This document shows positions 30,900-37,425 of a DNA stretch of 37,425 nucleotides, one piece after another. The notes beneath the pieces are model-generated. The model had not been told where the DNA came from. It searched no databases and was given only the letters and a program-made list of their open reading frames with translations. The stretch is from JAQGMJ01 sp036271855 (GTDB lineage: Bacteria; Pseudomonadota; Gammaproteobacteria; Burkholderiales; JAEUOS01), in assembly GCA_036271855.1 (NCBI GenBank), contig DATAZV010000164.1:1-37425 (forward strand). Direction: 5' to 3'. Within the stretch, counting starts at the first letter, position 1, and the number at the start of each line of letters is the position of its first letter. Both the position numbers and the translations under genes were made by a program.

Positions 30900-33800
30900 C
30901 TAAGCCGCCGTCAAAGCGCGGTGCTGGGCCAGCGCCAGCGCGGCAGCCTGGACCACGGCATCCCAGTCAAATCCCTGGAGGTGGCGAAAAATACGCACGG
31001 AACCATACCAGGGCGACGTCGGGCCGCTGCTGCCCCAGCGCCATTCCGGATCGGGCCGGGCCAATAGCCAGACCGGCAGGCCCAAACCACCTGCCACATG
31101 CACCACCGACGTATCGGCCGAAATGACCAAATCCAGGTGAGTCAGCAGCGCCGCGGTGGCGGCGAAATCGGTCAGGTGCCGGCTCACATCGATCAGCGGA
31201 TGCTCGCCCATCCCGGCCAGCGCCTGCGGGTCTTCTGCAAGCGATATCCAGTCCACCCCGGGTACCGAAAACAGGGGCTGCAGCGCAGCGAAAGGGATGC
31301 TGCGCTTGGCATCGAAATGCGAAGCCTGGCCGCGCCAGCGCAGGCCGACGCGCAGCCGCCCCGGACGGCGCGCCGGCAGCCATGCCGCCGCCTGCCCGGC
31401 GCGCACGCGCGGCACCTGCAAGTAGGGTTCGAAGCGCCGCAGATCGGCCTCTTCGACCCCAAGCAACAGTGGCAGATGATTCATCGTCACCTGCCAGTCG
31501 AAGATATCCTGTTCGATTTTTCCGACGTAAACGTGTTCGAACAGGCCGGTATCGCCTGCCAGGGCGGCCAGCGGCGCCGGCAGCTGGATGCTCAGGCGGG
31601 CGCGCGGCTCGCGTTCGCGCAAATGCCGTGCGAAACGCATCATCTGCAACATGTCGCCATAGCCGTAAGCGCTCAGTATCAGCAGGCGGTCTTGGTGCAT
31701 GGCACGCCCATCCCACACGGGAGCAGCCGACTCGCGCCGGTATTCGCCCGCCACCTGCTCGGCCAGCACCCAGGCGCGCAAACCTTCCTGGAGCCGGCCC
31801 AGGCGCAACAGGCCGGTGGCCAGCACCAGATGCGCATCGGGCAAAGCCAGGCGCGCATAGGTCGCGCGCCGGTAGTGCGGCACCGCCGCGCCGGGATCGC
31901 CGGCGTAGTCGAGCAGCGCACCGAGTGCCAGGCGGGCGGAAACCGAGTCCGGCGCGCCCTCCACCGCACGCCGCGCGTAGCCGCTGGCGTGAGCGAATTC
32001 ACCGCGCGCCAGCAAGGCGTCTGCCAGCAGGGCGCAAGCGCGCGCGCCAATCCGCCCGGGCGCGTCGACCACCTCCAGCAATAAGGTATGCGCCTGCTCG
32101 AAACTGCCGCGCGCCAGCATCGCTTCGGCCAACAGCATGCGGTCGACCGCCGGCGGGTCCGGACGCGCCAGCAGCTCAGTTAGCAGGTGCTGCAAGCGGT
32201 CCGCGTCGCCGCGCTCGGCCACCAGTGCAGCCACTTCCGCCCGCAGCGGATCGGCGCTCAGTTCTTCGGGTACGTGGGTCGGAAAAGTGTCGCGTTGCAG
32301 CCATTCGCGCAATACCCGGGCTTGCGCTCCGCTGCTCGCCGGGCGCGCTGGCATCGACGCCGGCAGCGGAGGAAGCAACGGCGTGGCCGGATCCGGTGCC
32401 TCACGGTATTGAGACCCCGCCGCGAAATCAGCGAGCGCCACGGCCATTTCGCGCACCATCGCCTCCCAGTCGAAACCCTTGGTATGACGAAAGCAGCGCG
32501 CCGAGCCATACCAGTGGCTGCTTGTTTCGTGGCGTCCCCAGCGCCACTCCGGGTCGGGCTGGGCCAGCAGCCAGAACGGCAGGTTCAGCGCCCCCGCCAG
32601 ATGGGCAATCGAGGTGTCGACGGAGATGGTGAGGTCGAGATGCGCCATCAGCGCGCCGGTGGAACTGAAATCGCTCAAGTGCCGCGATACGTCGGCCAGG
32701 GGGTGTTCGCCCAGACCGGCAAACATCGACGCGTCCTCGGTCAGCGCGATCCAGTCGATCCCCGGCACCGCAAACAGCGGACGCAAAAGCTCGAACGGCA
32801 CGCTGCGCTTGAAGTTGTGATACTGGGCGCGCCCATACCAGCGCAATCCGACGCGCAGGCGCCCGGGCCGGCGCGGCGGCAGCCAGGCGGCGGCCTCGGC
32901 AATGCGCTCCGCCGGCACCCGCAGGTAAGGCTCGAATCGCCGCAGATCTTCGATGCGCGTTTCCAGATGCAGCGGGATGTGGGTGAGCGAAACCTGCCAG
33001 TCGAAATCATCCTGTGCGATGTTGCCGACGTAAACGCGCTCGAACAGGCCGGTGTCGGTAGCCAGTTGCGCCAGGGCCGCCTGGATCTGGATGCTCATGC
33101 GCGCCGCTGGTTCGCGCTCGCGCAAATGGCGCGCGAAACGCAGCATCTGCATCACGTCGCCATAGAAATTCGAGGTCAGCAGCAGGATGCGCTCGCCGCG
33201 CAAGGGCCGGCCGTCCCACACAGCCGCGCTGGAGGCGCGCGTGTATTCCCCGGCCAGGTATTCGGCGATCACCCACTCGGCGAAGCCTGCCTGCAGGTCG
33301 TCGCAGCGCAGTAGCCCCATCGCCAGCGCCACCCGCGCGTCGACCGACGCCGGGCGCAGCGCCACCGCGCGGCGATAGTGCTGCAGCGCCGCCGCGGCGT
33401 CGCCCTCGTAATCGGTCAGGGTGCCCATGAAAATGCGGCAATACATCGCCTCGGGCGCGCCCTGCATGGCTTGTTTGATCAGTGCTCCGGCGCGCTCGAA
33501 CTCGCCCTGGTAGTAGATCACGCTCACCAGCTTGGCGCAGGCGCGCGCGCCGATGCGCCCCGGTTCGCCGGTGACGTCCTGCAGCGCGCTGTGTGCCTGC
33601 TCGAAGGAGCCGCGCGAGAGCAGCGCATCGGCCAGCAGCATGCGGTCGACCGCCGCGGGCGAGGGCCGGCCCAATAACCCGCCAAGCAGGCGTTGCAATT
33701 CATCGACGTCGCCGCGGCTGGCGATGAGTTCCGCCACTCGCCGGCGCAGCGGGTCTGCGGTCAGTTCATCCAGGGTGTAGGGCGGATACGAATCGGCCGC

Positions 33801-33932
33801 GAGCCACGCGCGCAGGACGCTGTGCGCATCAGGCACGGCGGGCGCTGGTGCCTCCACCCCGGGCGTCGCGGAGGCGGGCGCGGGTTGTCGGGCAGCACGC
33901 CGTAATAGTCCGCCAAACAGGCGCAACACCAT
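30900..33932 (-). CDS. Internally duplicated TPR-glycosyltransferase-like protein
   Basis: About 1010 residues from ATG at 33932; longer in-frame starts run into the divergent promoter region and lack coding character. It has two tandem halves of about 465 residues (about 38-505 and 545-1008). Each has a helical TPR-like region (SRGSFEQAH, AGDPGAAVPHYRRA) followed by a GT-B-like C-terminal region. The latter has the pattern seen in TPR proteins with a GT9/GT41-like end: ISVDTSIAHLAGALNLP, LLAQPDPEWRWG, HWYGSARCFRH, with second-half matches ISADTSVVHVAGGLGLP and RPDPEWRWG. Such proteins often modify surface or flagellar proteins or polysaccharides; acceptor and donor are unknown. No signal peptide is seen. 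Neighbours give no clear clue. Confidence 0.85.
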   Translation of the reverse strand: MVLRLFGGLLRRAARQPAPASATPGVEAPAPAVPDAHSVLRAWLAADSYPPYTLDELTADPLRRRVAELIASRGDVDELQRLLGGLLGRPSPAAVDRMLLADALLSRGSFEQAHSALQDVTGEPGRIGARACAKLVSVIYYQGEFERAGALIKQAMQGAPEAMYCRIFMGTLTDYEGDAAAALQHYRRAVALRPASVDARVALAMGLLRCDDLQAGFAEWVIAEYLAGEYTRASSAAVWDGRPLRGERILLLTSNFYGDVMQMLRFARHLREREPAARMSIQIQAALAQLATDTGLFERVYVGNIAQDDFDWQVSLTHIPLHLETRIEDLRRFEPYLRVPAERIAEAAAWLPPRRPGRLRVGLRWYGRAQYHNFKRSVPFELLRPLFAVPGIDWIALTEDASMFAGLGEHPLADVSRHLSDFSSTGALMAHLDLTISVDTSIAHLAGALNLPFWLLAQPDPEWRWGRHETSSHWYGSARCFRHTKGFDWEAMVREMAVALADFAAGSQYREAPDPATPLLPPLPASMPARPASSGAQARVLREWLQRDTFPTHVPEELSADPLRAEVAALVAERGDADRLQHLLTELLARPDPPAVDRMLLAEAMLARGSFEQAHTLLLEVVDAPGRIGARACALLADALLARGEFAHASGYARRAVEGAPDSVSARLALGALLDYAGDPGAAVPHYRRATYARLALPDAHLVLATGLLRLGRLQEGLRAWVLAEQVAGEYRRESAAPVWDGRAMHQDRLLILSAYGYGDMLQMMRFARHLREREPRARLSIQLPAPLAALAGDTGLFEHVYVGKIEQDIFDWQVTMNHLPLLLGVEEADLRRFEPYLQVPRVRAGQAAAWLPARRPGRLRVGLRWRGQASHFDAKRSIPFAALQPLFSVPGVDWISLAEDPQALAGMGEHPLIDVSRHLTDFAATAALLTHLDLVISADTSVVHVAGGLGLPVWLLARPDPEWRWGSSGPTSPWYGSVRIFRHLQGFDWDAVVQAAALALAQHRALTAA
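30905..33821. repeat. Tandem intragenic duplication (two units of about 1.4 kb)
   Basis: Unit 1 is about 32417-33821 and unit 2 about 30905-32300, read on the minus strand, with a short Pro-rich linker. Long stretches match almost exactly at protein level, for example RMLLADALLSRGSFEQAH against RMLLAEAMLARGSFEQAH, and MLRFARHLREREP against MMRFARHLREREP. Boundaries are approximate. Confidence 0.85.
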
Positions 33933-34132
33933 GAAGTCTTGTCTTGTCGGTGTAAGTGGAAGGGCATGGCCCGGTAGCCGCCTATTGTATCGCCCGCCCA
34001 CCCCAGCACCGGCACATGTAGGAGAGCACCGACCGCCGAACAGCCCGCACACCGGCAGCAGGGCACCGTCACAGCGCCGACCATGGCGCATTGGCCCGTG
34101 CGCGGCCACGCCGTGCCCATGAAATATCGAAA

Positions 34133-36016
34133 ATGTCCGTGACAAGGCCACCCCCCCGCCTGTTGTTCGCACGCCTGCTCAAGGTAGCGCTGGGTCTCGT
34201 CCTGTTGCTGGCGGTCCTGCTGGCGCTGCTCGTCACGCTGTTCGACTGGAACTGGGCACGCCCGGCGATCACCCGCTATCTCAGCCACACCTCACGGCGC
34301 AGCGTGCAAATCGACGATCTGTATGTTCATTTTTCGCCCACCCTGGCGCCGACCATCCGCCTGCGCGGCGTACGGGTGCAAAACGCGGCCTGGGCGGACC
34401 CAAGGCCGATGGCCAGGGTAGGCGAGGTGAGCTTCATTTTCGAGAGCCTGGGAACGCTGTTCGACGACCAGAGCCTGGTGGCCCTGCTGGTGCTGAAAGA
34501 CGCCGACGTCGATCTGGAGCGCCAGGCCGACGGCCTGCGCAATTGGCGCCTGCGCGACCCCGAATACCGCGGCCCGGGCAAATACCTGATCAAGCGCGTC
34601 GAAGCCACCAATTCCCGCTTGCGCGTCGTGCATCGCGGCCTCGACCTTGACGTGACGATGAATGCCTCGGCCGCCGCCGGCGAGCTGCCGAACCGCATCA
34701 GGTTCGCCGGCAACTACGCCGACAGCCCTTTTTCCGGCGACCTGGTGACCAGCCCGGTGTTCAGCCTGCAACTGACGCAGGAAACGTTTCCCCTGCGCGG
34801 CTTCGCGGACTCGCAGGCCACCCACTTCGAGATGGATGGCCGGATGGCCGATTTCCTGAAAATCGGCGCCATCGACGCGCAAATCCGCATCAACGGCCCC
34901 TCGCTTGCCAAGCTGCATCCGTTCCTGCGCGGGCGCCCGCCCGCCTCCCGCCCCTACCGCGCGCAGGGGCACTTGAGCGTCGACCAGAGCACGTTCGGCT
35001 TTGACCGCTTTCACGCCCGCTTGGGCGAGACCGATCTCGCCGGCGACATCAGCCTGTCGCGCGCCGGCCGCCGCGTCTGGCATGCGAACCTGCGCAGCGA
35101 GCAGGCGCAGATGGCCGACCTCACCTCCCTCTCCTTCAATCCCGATCCGCTCAATCCAAACGGCCAGGCCGTACCCACGCCGCCTGCCGGCCCCGACAGC
35201 GGGCGCGTACTGCCGGCGAAACGCCTGGCGACCGAGCGCCTGCAATACGACGACGCCGACGTCAAGCTTGAAATCAGGAGGCTCAACAGCCCGGCCTTTC
35301 CGGCGCTGCAAAGCCTGCGCGCCAGCGTCGCCCTGCACGGCGGCGTGCTCAAGCTCGCCCCCTTTGATCTCGGCATCGCCGGCGGCCACGTTGCCGGAGA
35401 ACTGAGGCTGGACGGCAATCAGCACCCGGCGATGTCCAGCGCCAGCCTCGACTTGCGCGATTTGCAGCTCGGGCAACTGATTGCCAAGCTGCGCTCGGCC
35501 GGCGGCACCAGCGCGCCACTGGCCGGCCAGGTCAGGCTGCAAGGCCGCGGCGACAGCATCGCCGGCATGCTGGGCAGCGTCACCGGCAGCGCCGCGCTCA
35601 ACATGGCACCGGGGCGCATTTCCAATCTGCTCGACGCCATGCTCGGCTTGAACGGTGGCAAGGTGGTCTGGCTCAAACTCACCGGCGACCGCGACATTGC
35701 GCTGAACTGCGCCAGCACGGTGGTCGACTTCAAGAACGGCATCGGCAAATCGCGCGAGTTCATCCTCGACACCGCGCAGACGCGTGCCAGCGGCAGCGCC
35801 AGCATCGATTTGCGCAACGAGCATTTCGATCTCCTGCTGACCCCGCAAGCCAAGCAGGCGCGGCTGTTCGCGCTCGGCTCCGCGATCCACGCCTATGGGT
35901 CGTTTCAACATGCCGAATACGCAATCGACAAGGGCGACGCCGGGGCCGCGCCGGCGACCAGTGGCGCCTGCCCGATGAAAACGGCGCAGGCGAGCACCCT
36001 GTCGGCCGCCAATTAG
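34133..36016 (+). CDS. AsmA-family protein
   Basis: A 627-residue envelope protein. One N-terminal membrane anchor (about 14-36) is followed by a long periplasmic beta-rich region. The AsmA N-terminal pattern (WNWARPAITRYLSHTSRRSV) and the C-terminal AsmA_2-like block (GSVTGSAALNMAPGRISNLL, DLRNEHFDLLLTPQAKQ) are clear. AsmA-like proteins belong to the bridge-like lipid transfer group linked to phospholipid transport and outer membrane assembly; the role here is not specified. ATG at 34133 is chosen over an upstream in-frame start because it places the anchor near the N-terminus. It is divergent from the TPR-glycosyltransferase gene across 200 nt. Confidence 0.92.
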   Translation: MSVTRPPPRLLFARLLKVALGLVLLLAVLLALLVTLFDWNWARPAITRYLSHTSRRSVQIDDLYVHFSPTLAPTIRLRGVRVQNAAWADPRPMARVGEVSFIFESLGTLFDDQSLVALLVLKDADVDLERQADGLRNWRLRDPEYRGPGKYLIKRVEATNSRLRVVHRGLDLDVTMNASAAAGELPNRIRFAGNYADSPFSGDLVTSPVFSLQLTQETFPLRGFADSQATHFEMDGRMADFLKIGAIDAQIRINGPSLAKLHPFLRGRPPASRPYRAQGHLSVDQSTFGFDRFHARLGETDLAGDISLSRAGRRVWHANLRSEQAQMADLTSLSFNPDPLNPNGQAVPTPPAGPDSGRVLPAKRLATERLQYDDADVKLEIRRLNSPAFPALQSLRASVALHGGVLKLAPFDLGIAGGHVAGELRLDGNQHPAMSSASLDLRDLQLGQLIAKLRSAGGTSAPLAGQVRLQGRGDSIAGMLGSVTGSAALNMAPGRISNLLDAMLGLNGGKVVWLKLTGDRDIALNCASTVVDFKNGIGKSREFILDTAQTRASGSASIDLRNEHFDLLLTPQAKQARLFALGSAIHAYGSFQHAEYAIDKGDAGAAPATSGACPMKTAQASTLSAAN

Positions 36017-36084
36017 CACGCCGGCAGTTGGCAGGCAGGCTTCAAGCGGCGACAATACCGTCGAGCCCACCATTTGCGCCGACC

Positions 36085-37062
36085 ATGCCCCACCTCAAGT
36101 TCGTCCCCGCCCTGCTGCTGACGTTGTTCGCCACACTGCCCCCAGGCGCCATGGCGCAAGGCTATCCCGCCAAATCCATACGCATGGTCGTCCCCTACCC
36201 CGCTGGCGGGGGGCTGGACGTGCTGGCGCGCCAACTGGGTGAGCGGGTCGGCCGGCACCTCGGCCAGTCGATGGTGATCGACAACCGCCCGGGCGCCGGC
36301 ACCATCATCGGCGCCGACGCCGTGGCCAAGGCCGCGCCCGACGGCTACACCCTGATGATCACCGCCGACACCACCATCACCCTGAACCAGTCGCTCTACA
36401 GCAAGCTGCCCTACGAGCCGGTGAAGGACTTCGCCCCGGTCACCCAACTCGTTTTGCTGAACCAGATGCTGATCGTCAGCCCGGCGGTGCCGGCGAACAA
36501 CCTGAAGGAATTGATCGCCTACGCGAAGGCCAATCCGGGCAAGCTCAACTACGCCTCCTACGGCAGCGGCACCCCGCCACACCTGGCGATGGAAACCCTG
36601 AAAAACCTGAGCGGCGTTGCCATCACCCACGTGCCGTACAAGGGCCTGGCGCAGGCAGTGCCGGCGGTGCTGGCCGACGAAGTGCAGATGACCTTCTCCG
36701 GCGCCGCCTCATCGATGGCGCTGATCAAAAGCGGTCGCCTGCGCGCACTGGCCATCGGCGGCAGGAGCCGTCTGGGTTTGTTACCCGAGGTACCGACTTT
36801 CGCCGAACTGGGCTACGCCGAAGTTCCCGCCAGCACCTGGTTCGGCTTGTTCGCCCCCGCCGGCACGCCGCGCGATATCGTCGGCAAGCTGCACGACGAA
36901 TTCAAAGCGGCGATCACCGACCCTGAGTTCGCGCAAAAGGAAGTGGCGGCCAAGGGCTTCGAGCTGGTGGCCAATACGCCGGAGGAATTCGCCGGGGTAA
37001 TCGCCGCCGAGATTCCGCGCAACGCAAAGGCGGTAAAAATTTCGGGAGCGAAGGCAGAGTAA
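36085..37062 (+). CDS. Bug-family tripartite tricarboxylate receptor-like periplasmic binding protein
   Basis: 325 residues with a clear signal peptide, cleaved after AMA (about residue 24). The mature protein starts QGYPAKSIRMVVPYPAGGG, the hallmark Bug N-terminus. Other family motifs are IDNRPGAGTIIGA, YASYGSGTPPHLA, VPYKGLAQAVPAVLADEVQM and FGLFAPAGTP. The family binds carboxylates and related solutes in the periplasm and is hugely expanded in Betaproteobacteria, often as orphans without TctA/TctB, as here. ATG at 36085 is chosen because it starts the signal peptide. The ligand is unknown. Confidence 0.95.
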   Translation: MPHLKFVPALLLTLFATLPPGAMAQGYPAKSIRMVVPYPAGGGLDVLARQLGERVGRHLGQSMVIDNRPGAGTIIGADAVAKAAPDGYTLMITADTTITLNQSLYSKLPYEPVKDFAPVTQLVLLNQMLIVSPAVPANNLKELIAYAKANPGKLNYASYGSGTPPHLAMETLKNLSGVAITHVPYKGLAQAVPAVLADEVQMTFSGAASSMALIKSGRLRALAIGGRSRLGLLPEVPTFAELGYAEVPASTWFGLFAPAGTPRDIVGKLHDEFKAAITDPEFAQKEVAAKGFELVANTPEEFAGVIAAEIPRNAKAVKISGAKAE

Positions 37063-37072
37063 GACCTTCGCT
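37047..37072. terminator. Inverted repeat between convergent Bug-receptor and pbpC stops
   Basis: AGCGAAGG (37047-37054), 10-nt loop, CCTTCGCT (37065-37072): an 8-bp perfect stem spanning the Bug stop and ending one base before the pbpC stop. There is no T-run, so it is only a candidate shared terminator. Confidence 0.4.
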
Positions 37073-37425
37073 TCAGCGGGCGACCTTGTTGGCCGGCACA
37101 CCATGCCAGGCTGCCTTTACCGCTCGCGCGGCGCCCGGCTGCTTGATCATTGCCCCGCGCACCTCGAAGGCCACTTCATCCAGCGCCGCGCCCTTGGCGT
37201 CGACAATCCTCAGCCGGTGCCGCCCCGGCATCGGAAACCAGCTCGACGCGTGCGGCAACGCGCCCAGCCTGGCGCCATCCAGTTCCCAGTGCATGTCCGC
37301 ACGCGCCGGCGCGGCCGAGAACGAGACACGCTGGCGGTCGAAGGGAATATCCGGATCGAGCGCGATGATGGTGCCGGCCACCGGATAGACGATGTGCGGC
37401 GCCAATGCGGCGGTGTCGGCGTTTT
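37073..37425 (-). CDS. pbpC: Penicillin-binding protein 1C, C-terminal end (partial, 5' end outside window)
   Basis: About 117 residues open through the right edge. The segment matches the PBP1C C-terminal domain (BiPBP_C): PHIVYPVAGTIIALDPDIP, then HWELDGARLG, a WFPMPGRHRL turn and a closing DEVAFEVRG. PBP1C is a bifunctional or mainly glycosyltransferase peptidoglycan synthase in the inner membrane; the catalytic domains are not in view. A TTG at 37405 looks like a start only because the frame is cut. It is convergent with the Bug receptor gene, 10 nt apart. Confidence 0.85.
   Translation of the reverse strand, partial: NADTAALAPHIVYPVAGTIIALDPDIPFDRQRVSFSAAPARADMHWELDGARLGALPHASSWFPMPGRHRLRIVDAKGAALDEVAFEVRGAMIKQPGAARAVKAAWHGVPANKVAR

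Noticed and set aside
34292..36073. 593-codon minus-strand frame opposite the AsmA gene
   Set aside because: Gln/Arg/His-rich antisense composition; AsmA signatures are on the plus strand.

Overview
The window comes from a GC-rich betaproteobacterium, most likely order Burkholderiales and plausibly family Oxalobacteraceae. The evidence is gene content and order: recA-recX, a DUF2889 gene, sucC-sucD-terC, a ribBA-ribH-nusB-thiL-pgpA-cinA string, and a Bug-type periplasmic receptor. The family-level placement is inference. I see no rRNA, tRNA, insertion sequence, integrase or CRISPR array.

Layout. (1) 1-3656: a molybdenum hydroxylase locus, all on the minus strand. It has a LysR regulator, a FAD subunit, and a fused [2Fe-2S]-molybdopterin subunit that runs off the left edge. 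(2) 3838-16936: eight minus-strand genes form a dense signalling block. In transcription order they are a CHASE2 Ser/Thr kinase, a PP2C phosphatase, a two-FHA protein, a CHASE2 adenylate cyclase, a metallo-beta-lactamase-fold cyclic-nucleotide phosphodiesterase, a cyclic-nucleotide-binding/rhodanese fusion, a GAF-GspE/PilB-type ATPase, and a GAF-HD-GYP phosphodiesterase. (3) 16937-17340: a regulatory gap holding a strong terminator. (4) 17341-20886: terC, sucD, sucC and a DUF2889 gene, minus strand. (5) 21146-24223: a PAS/GGDEF/EAL protein, plus strand. (6) 24232-30255: recX, recA (LexA-regulated promoter visible), cinA, pgpA, thiL, nusB, ribH and ribBA, minus strand. (7) 30414-30890: an unrecognised plus-strand gene. 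(8) 30900-33932: an internally duplicated TPR-glycosyltransferase-like gene, minus strand. (9) 34133-37062: an AsmA-family gene and a Bug receptor, plus strand. (10) 37073-37425: the 3' end of a pbpC-like gene, minus strand.

The most interesting part is region 2. It encodes a complete write/erase/read set for protein Ser/Thr phosphorylation (kinase, PP2C, FHA). It also encodes one for cAMP (cyclase, phosphodiesterase, cNMP-binding protein). Both writers carry the same class of extracytoplasmic sensor, CHASE2. The last two genes carry related GAF domains joined to a pilus/secretion-type assembly ATPase and to a c-di-GMP phosphodiesterase. My working model, which is inference, is one module that converts a CHASE2-sensed signal into phosphorylation and cAMP, and passes these to surface-machine assembly and c-di-GMP turnover.

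Start codons were moved from the longest open frame where an ATG/GTG with a ribosome site, operon spacing or family length argued for it. Promoters and operators are pattern reads by eye unless stated otherwise.
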